The notes beneath the pieces were generated by a model that had not been told where the DNA came from, made no database searches, and saw only the letters and a program-made list of their open reading frames with translations. Both the position numbers and the translations under genes were made by a program. Shown piece after piece: positions 8,206-16,949 of a stretch of DNA of 64,000 bases; within the stretch, counting starts at the first letter, position 1, and every line of letters begins with the position of its first letter. The stretch is from a candidate division KSB1 bacterium (lineage in GTDB: Bacteria > Zhuqueibacterota > Zhuqueibacteria > Thermofontimicrobiales > Thermofontimicrobiaceae), in NCBI GenBank assembly GCA_034506395.1, contig JAPDPQ010000004.1, forward strand, positions 208,631-272,630, read 5' to 3'.

Positions 8206-9294
8206 ATGAAAGAGAGCCTGGTCCAATGGACATTACTTCATAATTTAGACTTTCTCTCCCAATTGCTAGATTTTAAAATCGCCACACGAAAGGGTCAGGA
8301 AGTATCAACCGATCACGGCAAAATTGATTTCATTCTGGAGAGTTTTGATAAAAGCCAGCTAGTCGTCGAATTGGAAACCTTGCTCAACACCCAGAATAAA
8401 AGAGATTATTGCTTCCGCCAAATTTTGAATTATAAAAATGTGAAATTCATCGATAACACCAACTATTGCATTTTATTTGCAGATGAAACGACGCCGCAGG
8501 CAAAACGAAATGTTTTTGATTTTGGGAGAGCCAATGATGTGCTTGTCAAAACCTATCCTTTGAATGAAGTGAAAAAGCTTTATTCGAGGACAATCGAAAA
8601 ATTGAGTCTCAGGTTTGGATTGGCGCTGCCAAAGCCAAAAAATTATACCATCTGTTATCTTCGCTGGTTGAACAAGATTTTAAAGCCATTTCGTGATCAT
8701 GAAAAATTAGAGCTGTCTGAGAGCAAACTCGCAGCCTATTTTTCTTCTCCCAAGTCAACAAATTTCAATTGCTATTTGCGTCTCGCTTTGGATTTTGAAA
8801 TGATTGTCAGGAACAAAGATGGTTATTCCATAACCGAAAATGGACTTGAATATATTCAGAATTTTAACCCTGAAATTGATCTAGCAACAAACCTCTCCTC
8901 GGTCGATCTGACAAACGAGCAGAAGGTAATTCTACTAAGAGTTCTGACGAATGGCAATTGGACTGCTCATAAAGTTAATGTCTATTGGTTTCTGAGGTTC
9001 ATCGAAGTGACCAATGGAGAGTGGCTGCCAAATATCAAAGACTTTGAAGATTATAGGTTAGATTTAGCGAATGGCCTTTTTGGCGTGAAATACAAAGCCA
9101 GGACCATGTATGAGTTTTTAAGCTTTGCCTGCAATTGGTGTCATGAACTCGGGTTGGTAGAAAGGATTGCCACGGGAACTGAATATGATCAAGTGTATTT
9201 AACACCTTTGGGGATTGAGATTAATAATATTTTTAGCCTAGATCTCCAATTGAAGAAAAGTCGATTGAATCTCAATTTTAAATATCTGGATTAA
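8206..9294 (+). CDS. Stand-alone PD-(D/E)XK nuclease-like protein
   Basis: A 362-residue protein of unknown function. Residues about 40-95 look like a restriction-endonuclease-type core: KIDFILESFDKSQLVVELET gives a D-x(n)-E-x-E pattern, followed by FRQILNY, a helix found in NucS/RecB-like nucleases that help bind DNA. The usual lysine of ExK is absent (ELET), so activity is uncertain. The rest (from about residue 140) looks like winged-helix segments, for example SKLAAYFSSPKSTNFNCYLR and a YSITENGLEYI beta-wing. No methyltransferase gene is adjacent. It starts at ATG 8206 with AGGA 10 bases upstream. It could be a defence nuclease or a DNA-binding protein. Confidence 0.55.
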   Translation: MKESLVQWTLLHNLDFLSQLLDFKIATRKGQEVSTDHGKIDFILESFDKSQLVVELETLLNTQNKRDYCFRQILNYKNVKFIDNTNYCILFADETTPQAKRNVFDFGRANDVLVKTYPLNEVKKLYSRTIEKLSLRFGLALPKPKNYTICYLRWLNKILKPFRDHEKLELSESKLAAYFSSPKSTNFNCYLRLALDFEMIVRNKDGYSITENGLEYIQNFNPEIDLATNLSSVDLTNEQKVILLRVLTNGNWTAHKVNVYWFLRFIEVTNGEWLPNIKDFEDYRLDLANGLFGVKYKARTMYEFLSFACNWCHELGLVERIATGTEYDQVYLTPLGIEINNIFSLDLQLKKSRLNLNFKYLD

Positions 9295-9363
9295 ACGATA
9301 ACTGAAAATCTACTAAACCAAAAAATTCTCTAAATATTGATTCAAAAATCATCAGGAAAAACT

Positions 9364-10863
9364 ATGTTCAACAAAATCCTCATCGCCAACCGTGGCGAAA
9401 TTGCGGTGCGGGTGATTAAAGCCTGTCAGGAACTGGGCATCAGAACTGTGGCGGTCTATTCGGAGGCGGATCGGACAGCGTTGCATGTGCAAATGGCTGA
9501 TGAAGCCGTGTTGCTGGGTCCTCCCCCGCCGCTGGAAAGTTATTTGAATATCGATAAAATTATCGCTATCGCCCATCAAACCGAGACGGAGGCCATCCAT
9601 CCTGGCTATGGATTTCTGGCCGAAAACTCGGCTTTTGCGGAGCGGTGCGAGCAGGAGGGCATCGTCTTCATCGGGCCGAACTCTAAAGCCATGGCGTTGG
9701 TGGGCGACAAGCTGCGCTCCCGTCAAACCATGTCGGCGGCCAATATTCCGATTATCCCTGGGATGCAGCAAAAGGTCGCCAATTACGATCGACTCAAAAT
9801 CGAAGCGGAGAAAATCGGCTACCCCGTCATCCTGAAAGCCTCGGCGGGTGGCGGCGGCAAAGGGATGCGCATTGTGCATTCGCCAGCAGAACTGAAGGAC
9901 GCTATGGAAGCGGGCATGCGGGAGGCGAAATCCGCTTTTGGCGATGAATCGATCTATCTGGAAAAATTCATCGAGCAGCCCCGCCATGTGGAGTTTCAGG
10001 TCATCGCTGACCATCATGGCAACGTGGTGCATTTATTCGAGCGGGAGTGCTCCATTCAGCGGCGGCATCAGAAGATCATCGAGGAATCCCCTTCGACGGC
10101 TCTGGACGACGAGCTGCGCTCTCGAATGGGCGAAACGGCCAAGCGGGTGATCAAAGAGAGCGGCTACACCAATGCGGGCACAGTGGAATTCCTGTTGGAC
10201 AAAAATAAAAATTTCTATTTTCTCGAAGTCAATGCCCGAATTCAAGTAGAGCATCCTGTGACGGAATTCGTTACGGGGATCGACCTGGTGAAACAGCAGA
10301 TTCGGATTGCGGCGGGCGAGCCTCTCCCCTTTTGTCAGGAAGACCTGCAGCAGAGGGGACATGCCATCGAATGCCGAATTTACGCCGAGGATCCTGAGAA
10401 CAATTTTCTTCCCTCGCTGGGGACGATTCATTTCGTGCAGGAGCCGACAGGTCCCTGGGTGCGGGTCGATTCGGGGCTGTTTTCGGGCATTGAGGTCTCG
10501 ATGTATTACGATCCAATTCTGTCCAAATTGATTGTCTGGGGGCAAAATCGCAACGATGCCATTCAGCGCATGAAACGGGCGCTGGATAATTATGTGATTC
10601 TCGGAATTAAAACCCAGATCCCGTTTTTGAAGGCGGTGATCGAGCATCCTGAATTTGTGCGTGGCAATATCAACACCAATTTTTTGACCGACCATTTCGC
10701 CAATTGGCGCATGCCCGAACTGGATGCAGCGGCGATCTCGAAGGCGCTGGCCATTGCGGCCATTCATGAGATGACCAATTCGAAAAAACCAGTTCGAGTC
10801 GAAAAGTCAACTCATGTCACCCCATGGAATACGATTGGATATTGGGAAATTTTGTCGTCATAA
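9364..10863 (+). CDS. Biotin carboxylase subunit of acyl-CoA carboxylase
   Basis: A 499-residue ATP-grasp biotin carboxylase. It begins MFNKILIANRGEIAVRVIKA; the ATP-binding loop is KASAGGGGKGMRIV, and the catalytic region includes ERECSIQRRHQKIIEE and FLEVNARIQVEHPVTE. It ends soon after the carboxylase C-domain, with no carrier domain. The carrier is supplied by the separate gene at 11339. It pairs most simply with the carboxyltransferase at 4329 to form a split methylcrotonyl-CoA carboxylase, though use with another carboxyltransferase is possible. ATG 9364 is favoured over 9337 by AGGAAA before it and by the family N-terminus. Confidence 0.88.
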   Translation: MFNKILIANRGEIAVRVIKACQELGIRTVAVYSEADRTALHVQMADEAVLLGPPPPLESYLNIDKIIAIAHQTETEAIHPGYGFLAENSAFAERCEQEGIVFIGPNSKAMALVGDKLRSRQTMSAANIPIIPGMQQKVANYDRLKIEAEKIGYPVILKASAGGGGKGMRIVHSPAELKDAMEAGMREAKSAFGDESIYLEKFIEQPRHVEFQVIADHHGNVVHLFERECSIQRRHQKIIEESPSTALDDELRSRMGETAKRVIKESGYTNAGTVEFLLDKNKNFYFLEVNARIQVEHPVTEFVTGIDLVKQQIRIAAGEPLPFCQEDLQQRGHAIECRIYAEDPENNFLPSLGTIHFVQEPTGPWVRVDSGLFSGIEVSMYYDPILSKLIVWGQNRNDAIQRMKRALDNYVILGIKTQIPFLKAVIEHPEFVRGNINTNFLTDHFANWRMPELDAAAISKALAIAAIHEMTNSKKPVRVEKSTHVTPWNTIGYWEILSS

Positions 10864-10997
10864 CCTGATTAATTCGCTGTGCTAAGCTGCAAAGTCGCCA
10901 AGCTTTGCAAAGGTTGGGTTTTGCGATTTGTTTAGAGATTAAAGGTTGTACTCAATAAGGGCAAAATTTCATAGACTTTTAGACAATTGAGAAGTTT

Positions 10998-11234
10998 GTC
11001 ATTCCGAGCGAAGCGAGGGATTTAATTAGCGTCTGAACAAAAACTATTAAATTTGAATTAAAACCGTCATTCCAAACAAAGTGAGGAATCTGGTTACATT
11101 TAAATTGTTAGACTTGTAGACTTTTTTCTTCAGTTGAAATGGTAAGAAGGTGAGTTTTCGTTCAAGCACTAATCAATCAATTGAGTGCATAAAAATACAG
11201 ATTCCTCACTCCGCTGCGCTCCGTTCGGAATGAC
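10998..11234. repeat. Composite dispersed repeat with GTCATTCC ends
   Basis: GTCATTCCGAGCGAAGCGAG starts at 10998, a related copy (GTCATTCCAAACAAAGTGAG) starts at 11066, and an inverted copy running from AGATTCCTCAC at 11199 to CGGAATGAC ends at 11234. The outer ends are therefore inverted repeats, as in a MITE-like or REP-type element. Related elements lie at 52387 and 61946. The surrounding gap (10864-11338) holds no gene; its other feature is the palindrome at 11275. Confidence 0.7.
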
Positions 11235-11274
11235 AATAAAATTTCATAAAATGGAGTTACCAGGTAAACTGAAT

Positions 11275-11296
11275 CCATCCCGATGAATCGGGATGG
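11275..11296. repeat. Palindrome upstream of the biotin carrier gene
   Basis: CCATCCCGAT (11275-11284) and ATCGGGATGG (11287-11296) are exact reverse complements with a 2-base loop; the pairing extends about five bases further with one mismatch. It is 42 bp before the carrier gene. It shares its build with the palindromes at 118, 713 and 3156. Confidence 0.75.
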
Positions 11297-11338
11297 AATC
11301 AGTCGTCCTTGAATAACACAGGCTAAATCAGAGGAGCT

Positions 11339-11872
11339 ATGGAGCTGGAATTTAGTATCGATAAAAAAAATTATTCTCTTTCAATTCAAAAAAAGAACGA
11401 GCATTATCAAGTCAAGATTGGGGATCAAATTATTGAGCTGCAGGCAGAACAGGTGACGCCCAATTGCCTGCTACTGAAAGATGCACAAGGCCATCGTCGG
11501 ATTTATCTTGCCAATTCTGGGAAGAAAACATTTATTCATCTGGATGGCCGCTCGCTGGTGGTGGAACATCCTGAGACGAAGGAGAAGACCTCATTTCAAG
11601 CTGACGAGCATCTTGCTGGAGCGGATCATGGCATTTATGCGCCAATGCCTGGGAAAATCATCAAAATTTTGGTTCAACCAGATCAGGTGGTGGCAGCAAA
11701 ACAAAACCTTGTTATCGTTGAGGCCATGAAAATGGAACACAGTGTACGCGCTGCAAGGCCGGGGATAGTTAAGAAAATTCATTTTCAGGAAGGTGATTTA
11801 GTCGATACGGATCAACAGATCATTGAACTGGACTATTTCGATGAAAAGAACCAACCATCGGAACCAAATTAG
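11339..11872 (+). CDS. Biotin carboxyl carrier protein subunit
   Basis: A 177-residue protein. The last 80 residues form a biotinyl domain: YAPMPGKIIKILVQPDQVV, then VEAMKMEHSV with the biotinylated Lys in AMKM, then GDLVDTDQQIIEL. The first 90 residues form the small beta-rich region found N-terminal to the carrier domain in acyl-CoA carboxylase alpha chains. So this protein corresponds to the missing C-terminal third of the biotin carboxylase at 9364. GAGGAG lies at 11331-11336. The crotonase gene follows after 10 bp, so the two are probably cotranscribed. Confidence 0.88.
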   Translation: MELEFSIDKKNYSLSIQKKNEHYQVKIGDQIIELQAEQVTPNCLLLKDAQGHRRIYLANSGKKTFIHLDGRSLVVEHPETKEKTSFQADEHLAGADHGIYAPMPGKIIKILVQPDQVVAAKQNLVIVEAMKMEHSVRAARPGIVKKIHFQEGDLVDTDQQIIELDYFDEKNQPSEPN

Positions 11873-11882
11873 CGGAGGAGAA

Positions 11883-12656
11883 ATGGAATTTAGAAACCTC
11901 GTTATCGAATTTCAGGAAGCGATTGGTATCATAAGAATCAATCGGCCCGAGTTTCTCAATGCGCTCAATATCGAAACATTGGGTGAAATTCGCGATGCAG
12001 TGGTTGAGTTGAATAAGAAGGAGGATATAAAAGTCCTCATCATCACTGGCGAGGGGAAAGCATTTGTCGCAGGTGCGGATATCAAACAGATGAAAGACAT
12101 GACCGAGAACGATGCGCGGGAATTTTGTAACCTGGGACAACGGGTGTTTGATATCATCGAGCATCTTGATAAACCGGTCATCGCAGCGATCAACGGTTAT
12201 GCGTTAGGGGGAGGGTGCGAATTAGCAATGGCATGTGATATTCGAATCGCATCCGAAAACGCGAAATTGGGCCAGCCGGAGGTCAATCTGGGGATAATTC
12301 CAGGATTCGGTGGTACCCAACGATTACCGCGCCTGGTTGGGAGAGGGATCGCAAAGGAGCTTATTTTTACTGGTGACATGATCGATGCAGCTACGGCGTT
12401 TCGGATTGGTCTAATCAATAAAGTCGTTCCACCCGAAAACCTCATGGCAGAAGCTATTGCTCTGGCCCAGAAAATTGCCACCAAAGGGCCGGCAGCAATT
12501 CTTATTGCCAAAAGTGTCATCAATCGCGGCGTTGATGTCGACTTGGCAAAGGGATTGTTGATCGAGCAAGATGGCTTTGTCCAGTGCGTCGCTTCTGGCG
12601 AAGCCAAGGAAGGGATGGAGGCATTCGTGCAGAAAAGAAAGCCGAATTGGCCATGA
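11883..12656 (+). CDS. Enoyl-CoA hydratase/crotonase (Crt-like)
   Basis: A 257-residue crotonase. Oxyanion-hole motifs are GKAFVAGADIKQM and GYALGGGCELAMACDIRIAS; the two catalytic Glu residues are expected in GGGCELAMA and PEVNLGIIPGFGGTQ, both intact. This pattern fits short-chain 3-hydroxyacyl-CoA dehydratases (Crt/FadB1 type) rather than the methylglutaconyl type. ATG 11883 follows GCGGAGGAG closely; the longer frame from 11823 overlaps the carrier gene and lacks similarity. It probably extends the acyl-CoA degradation set. Confidence 0.88.
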   Translation: MEFRNLVIEFQEAIGIIRINRPEFLNALNIETLGEIRDAVVELNKKEDIKVLIITGEGKAFVAGADIKQMKDMTENDAREFCNLGQRVFDIIEHLDKPVIAAINGYALGGGCELAMACDIRIASENAKLGQPEVNLGIIPGFGGTQRLPRLVGRGIAKELIFTGDMIDAATAFRIGLINKVVPPENLMAEAIALAQKIATKGPAAILIAKSVINRGVDVDLAKGLLIEQDGFVQCVASGEAKEGMEAFVQKRKPNWP

Positions 12657-12674
12657 TCCATCATAATTTATTAT

Positions 12675-12740
12675 CCTTTGGGTTCATCAATGCGCTGCAC
12701 ATTTCATTCTTTCTTGCTCGAATAAAGATGAACCCAAAGG
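12675..12740. repeat. 14-bp perfect inverted repeat between convergent genes
   Basis: CCTTTGGGTTCATC (12675-12688) and GATGAACCCAAAGG (12727-12740) are exact reverse complements separated by 38 bases. It lies between the crotonase (plus) and urocanate hydratase (minus) stops. A bidirectional termination structure or a small palindromic element are both possible; no U-tract adjoins the arms. Confidence 0.65.
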
Positions 12741-12826
12741 CTCACCATGCTCTGCAAATTGGTGTTGTTGACGCTTTCCCACCGAAAAGCAATTAACTGA
12801 ACAGTAGCTATCGCTATTCTTTATTC

Positions 12827-14845
12827 TCACCCAAGATGTTTCTCAATCAACGATTCCACCAGTCCTTCTTTTGGAATGAACGGAAGCGTAATATGCCCGG
12901 AATCTCTGTGATTCAAATTCCAATTCAATGCGGTTTCCAAAGCAGGTTCATTTCTGGCCCAGCTTCTTCGGGCAACGCCGCCCATTACATCCCAGGATAG
13001 GCCCGTTTTGATAATTTGATCTACTCGTTCACTGCCGTCCAGGAAAATACCATTACCACCGTTGCTGGCTCGGCCAATGCCGACACCACCGCCATTCGAT
13101 AGAACCACCAGCGTCATACCGCGAGCGATATTGCCCCCAAAACATTGAACCGACATATCCGCAGTTGTCCGACTCCCGTCATAGATATTCGCTGTCTCCC
13201 GATATGGCGAATCCGTGCCCGAAACATCGTGATGGTCTCTACCAATCATCACCGGTCCGATCTCTCCGTTCCGAATCAGCTCATTGAATTTCAGCGCAAT
13301 GTTGACACGCCCCTCTTCATCGGCATAAAGGATGCGGGCTTTGGTACCCACCACCAATTTGTTTTGCTCAGCATTTTTGATCCAATAATAATTATCCCGA
13401 TGCGCAGAACTCTTGTTCGGATCAATGCAGGACATAGCAGCTTGATCAGTCTTGCGTAAATCTTCCTCCTTACCACTGAGACATACCCAGCGGAACGGAC
13501 CGAAACCGCGATCGAAACAGATCGGTCCCATGATATCTTCAACATAAGATGGAAAGATAAATCCTTCTGAAGTATCCTTGCCATTTTTAGCGATCGACTT
13601 CTCCCCTGCTTCAAATACCGAAGCCATGAAGCTATTGCCGTAATCCCAGAAAAACGCGCCTTTCTCCGTCAGCTTTTTGATCGCCCTGAAATGTCGCTTC
13701 AAAGATTCATCAACTAACCGTCGAAATTTCGCAGGATCGTCTTTGAGTAATTGGCGTCCCTGCTCAAAGGTTACGCCAACTGGTGTGTATCCGCCTTCGT
13801 AGACGGCATGACAAGATGTCTGATCCGACAAAAGCTCCACTTGGATCTGATGGCGATCCAAATACTCCAATAGATCGACAATATTTCCATAATACCCAAT
13901 GGAGATCGCCTTTCCAGAGGCCTTGAATTGCTGCATTAAGCGAATGACCTCTGAAAGATCATCAGAAACTCGACTCAACCACCCTTGATCCAATCGCGTC
14001 TTGATCCGGCTATAGTCGACCTCGGCAATGACACCCACGCCACCGGCGATCTCGATCGCCTTTGCTTGAGCGCCCGACATCCCGCCCAAACCAGAGGTCA
14101 CGAAACATACGCCCTTTAAATCCTTATCGGCAGGGATACCCAAGTATTTCCTCCCCGCATTCAATACCGTGATATAGGTGCCATGCACGATCCCTTGGGG
14201 CCCAATATACATCCACCCTCCCGCGGTCATCTGACCGTAGTTGGAAACGCCCAATGCTGCCAACCTTTTGAATTCATCGGGATTGTCCCATGCTCCAACG
14301 ATCAATCCATTTGTTGAGATAACCCGTGGAGCATTCCGATGAGAGGGAAATAAGCCGACTGGATGCCCAGAGCTCACGACCAGGGTTTGGTCTTCTCTCA
14401 TGACTTCCAAATATTTTTTGACCAGACAATATTGCATCCAGTTCTGGAAGACCTGGCCGGTCTCGCCATAGGTGACCAGTTCGTAAGGATAAAGCGCCGT
14501 CTCGAAATCGAGATTGTTGTCGATCATGACCTGTAAGCCTCTTGCCTCTGGGATGCCACGATATTCATCAATTGGCTTCCCCCAAATGCGCCCCTCAGGA
14601 CGAAAGCGATAGCCATAAATTCTCCCCATAGTTTTCAATTCTTCAAGAAATTCTGGAGCCAAAACTTCGTGCCATTCTTCTGGAATATACCGAAGTGCAT
14701 TTTTCAAAGCGAGCACGATCTCATTGCGAGTTAGGTTTAACCCGCGATTAGGGGCGCGCCGGATGCCAGGCAAAAATTCCTTTTTTGCTGGCAATTCTCC
14801 CTCCAGCTTGATGCTCATCGCTTTGGCTATTTGATTGTTATCCAT
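12827..14845 (-). CDS. hutU: Urocanate hydratase, long form
   Basis: A 672-residue urocanase, which uses tightly bound NAD to convert urocanate to imidazolone propionate in histidine degradation. Recognisable stretches are GQMTAGGWMYIGPQGIVHGT, CFVTSGLGGMSGAQAKA (NAD-binding) and IGRDHHDVSGTDSPYRET. It is about 110 residues longer than the E. coli-type enzyme, as in the form found in Bacteroidota and relatives. The start at 14845 is set by GGGAGG about 6 bases upstream on the minus strand. No hutH, hutI or hutG gene is in the window. Confidence 0.92.
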   Translation of the reverse strand: MDNNQIAKAMSIKLEGELPAKKEFLPGIRRAPNRGLNLTRNEIVLALKNALRYIPEEWHEVLAPEFLEELKTMGRIYGYRFRPEGRIWGKPIDEYRGIPEARGLQVMIDNNLDFETALYPYELVTYGETGQVFQNWMQYCLVKKYLEVMREDQTLVVSSGHPVGLFPSHRNAPRVISTNGLIVGAWDNPDEFKRLAALGVSNYGQMTAGGWMYIGPQGIVHGTYITVLNAGRKYLGIPADKDLKGVCFVTSGLGGMSGAQAKAIEIAGGVGVIAEVDYSRIKTRLDQGWLSRVSDDLSEVIRLMQQFKASGKAISIGYYGNIVDLLEYLDRHQIQVELLSDQTSCHAVYEGGYTPVGVTFEQGRQLLKDDPAKFRRLVDESLKRHFRAIKKLTEKGAFFWDYGNSFMASVFEAGEKSIAKNGKDTSEGFIFPSYVEDIMGPICFDRGFGPFRWVCLSGKEEDLRKTDQAAMSCIDPNKSSAHRDNYYWIKNAEQNKLVVGTKARILYADEEGRVNIALKFNELIRNGEIGPVMIGRDHHDVSGTDSPYRETANIYDGSRTTADMSVQCFGGNIARGMTLVVLSNGGGVGIGRASNGGNGIFLDGSERVDQIIKTGLSWDVMGGVARRSWARNEPALETALNWNLNHRDSGHITLPFIPKEGLVESLIEKHLG

Positions 14846-15476
14846 TTTATCCTCCCTGTGATTAAAAATTGTATGCATTTTGTAAGTAGAAAATCTATTC
14901 ACTTGGATTTACCAGTTCGTTCTCACCGACAAGATTGCTTTTTTTGATTTGCTAGCATATCGTTGCAATGATCCGATTTTTGATCTTTTATAGAAATCCT
15001 ATTAAAGTGGCTGACAAGCTTAAATGAGTTCTTGCTATCTTTCAGGCGTTGAAATAGCGCATAACGCTTTGCGACTTAAACAAGACACAATAACATTCAA
15101 TTTTCAACAGAACTGGGGCCCGCTTTCAGACGCATAACTTTTTTAAAGGATTCAATTTCTATTTTGTGAGTGAAACGCATCCTTTCAATGACCTAAATGT
15201 AATTTGTCCATCCGCCAATGTCAAGCGAAAAATTCATTCCATCAATTGGCGGCATTAGAAAGCAATAATGCATTGCATCTCGGCCTGGGACTGCATTTTC
15301 CTCGCAAAAAAATAAAACTTGAAAAGCTGAAATACTCCCTAATTTTTGGAATAGATATGTGCTGGCATATTGTTTGTATAAAATACAACGGCTTTACGAT
15401 TCGTAGTGCGATGGATTCCCAATTGAACCAAAATGATTAGGCGAATTTGAGAATAACTTTCATCAGATGATTAACT
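14846..15476. other. Divergent AT-rich intergenic region
   Basis: About 630 bases between the divergent urocanase and beta-helix genes. A 78-codon plus-strand frame at 15204 has no recognisable product and no ribosome site, so I do not call it. Promoters for both flanking genes are expected here, but I could not pick convincing -35/-10 pairs. Confidence 0.5.
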
Positions 15477-16898
15477 ATGGTACCGTGCCAAATCGAAAAG
15501 CGAACATTTAAAGATTTCTCGTTTACGATCAAATTCATGGCGCTGAGGTTATGCCCATTTTTAATGATGCTATGTGTCGGTATGATAGAGACACCTGTTG
15601 AAGCAAAAACCTATTTTGTCAACATGAGTAATGGGAATGACCGAAATAGCGGTCTCTCAAAAGATTCAGCGTTTAAAACGATCACGAAAGCGGTTTCGAT
15701 TTTGGTGGCTGGAGATAGTTGTCTGGTTCAAACTGGGCAATACCCTGAGCGGGTAGAGGTGCGGCAATCTGGTAGATTGAATCAACCGATCGTGATCAAA
15801 GCTGATGGTGCAGTAACCGTTCGCGGATTTAATGTGAACGGCAGTTACATTCATATTATCGGGTTTGAGATCACTAATACGATATTTGATGCCCAAAATG
15901 GGACAGGTATTTTCCTTGAGGCCAGCTTCTGTCAAATTGAGAACAACTATATCCATGATGTTCCTCGGATTGGTATCTATATTAACGCCGAGCCAGGTGA
16001 CTCGCCCAACATCGCCAATAATACGGTCCGAGGCAATCGCATCTATCGGGCAGCGACAGCTGGTATCTTTGTAGCGGGGAGAAATCATCTCATCGAATCA
16101 AACGACATTAGTCGCACGATTCAATATCCACCTGGCTGGAGAAATCCACCTGGTTCGCCAGATGCCGACGGGATTCGTTTTTTTGGTGCGGGGCATATCA
16201 TTCGGCGCAATTTCATTCATGACATCTGGCTTTCTGATCCGGAAAATATCGATCCCCATATCGATTGTTTTCAAACTTGGGGACCAGCCCGAGATATCAT
16301 TTTTGAGCAAAATTTCGGCATCAATAGGAATGATGGCATGCAAGGCTTTATGATTTCGGATGCAAATGGAACTGTGAGCAATTTGACCATTACCAATAAC
16401 GTCATCATTGCCTTCCGCATTGTCAACGCCCACAATTGCAAGGGAATTACGATCGTTCATAATACTTTTAAAAGCGAACTGAATTTCAAATCGGAAAGCG
16501 GCTATGGGATTGAGCTCCATCATACGACAAAAGCCCGGATCGAAAATAATCTGTTTTATGATATCGGTCAGCACCAATATTCATATCTTTGGAAAGATGC
16601 GGGTTCCGAATCAGGACTTCGGGTGGGATATAATGCGATTTTTATGAGCGATGGGCGGCCGCCGGCTGGCACGGCGTCGAGTCATGACATCTGGCAACTC
16701 GATCCAAAGTTGATCGATCCAAATCAATACAATTTTCGTCCTCGCCCCAGTTCTCCGTTGATCGATTCAGCTAGTGCATCGAACATCTTCTATGATTTTG
16801 ATGGCATCCCGCGTCCGCAAGGATCAGGATTTGATATCGGCGCTTTTGAATATGATCCCATCGACGCACCAACGAATGTGAGAGTCCGGGGACTATAG
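15477..16898 (+). CDS. Secreted right-handed parallel beta-helix protein
   Basis: A 473-residue exported protein. A signal peptide is clearest from Met21 (ATG 15537): MALRLCPFLMMLCVGMIETP followed by VEA-K as a likely cleavage site. Then comes a DUF1565-like start (TYFVNMSNGNDRNSGLSKDS) and rung after rung of beta-helix repeats (IENNYIHDV, VRGNRIYRA, IESNDIS, IRRNFIHDI, ITNNVIIAF). It ends in a FDIGAFEYDP motif and APTNVRVRGL. Such proteins bind or cleave acidic polysaccharides or act as epimerases. It stands at the left edge of the polysaccharide locus, with a similar protein at 43677 on the right edge. The start is uncertain between 15477 and 15537. Confidence 0.82.
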   Translation: MVPCQIEKRTFKDFSFTIKFMALRLCPFLMMLCVGMIETPVEAKTYFVNMSNGNDRNSGLSKDSAFKTITKAVSILVAGDSCLVQTGQYPERVEVRQSGRLNQPIVIKADGAVTVRGFNVNGSYIHIIGFEITNTIFDAQNGTGIFLEASFCQIENNYIHDVPRIGIYINAEPGDSPNIANNTVRGNRIYRAATAGIFVAGRNHLIESNDISRTIQYPPGWRNPPGSPDADGIRFFGAGHIIRRNFIHDIWLSDPENIDPHIDCFQTWGPARDIIFEQNFGINRNDGMQGFMISDANGTVSNLTITNNVIIAFRIVNAHNCKGITIVHNTFKSELNFKSESGYGIELHHTTKARIENNLFYDIGQHQYSYLWKDAGSESGLRVGYNAIFMSDGRPPAGTASSHDIWQLDPKLIDPNQYNFRPRPSSPLIDSASASNIFYDFDGIPRPQGSGFDIGAFEYDPIDAPTNVRVRGL

Positions 16899-16926
16899 CG
16901 AGATTTGTTCCGAGAAAATCGCTTTT
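16897..16926 (+). terminator. Possible hairpin terminator after the beta-helix gene
   Basis: AGCGAGATTT and AAAATCGCT can pair with one bulged base around a GTTCCGAG loop, followed by TTTT. It overlaps the stop codon and lies between two convergent genes. The stem is short and imperfect. Confidence 0.4.
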
Positions 16927-16949
16927 AAAGAGCGCCTTCGACCTTATAT

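Noticed and set aside
10998-11234. An insertion sequence
   Set aside because: No transposase frame lies inside; it is a short non-coding element with inverted ends.
12827-14845. A complete histidine-degradation operon around hutU
   Set aside because: No hutH, hutI or hutG gene is present on either side, so only the single step is supported.
15204-15440. 78-codon frame upstream of the first beta-helix gene
   Set aside because: No ribosome site, no recognisable domain and unusual composition; likely chance.
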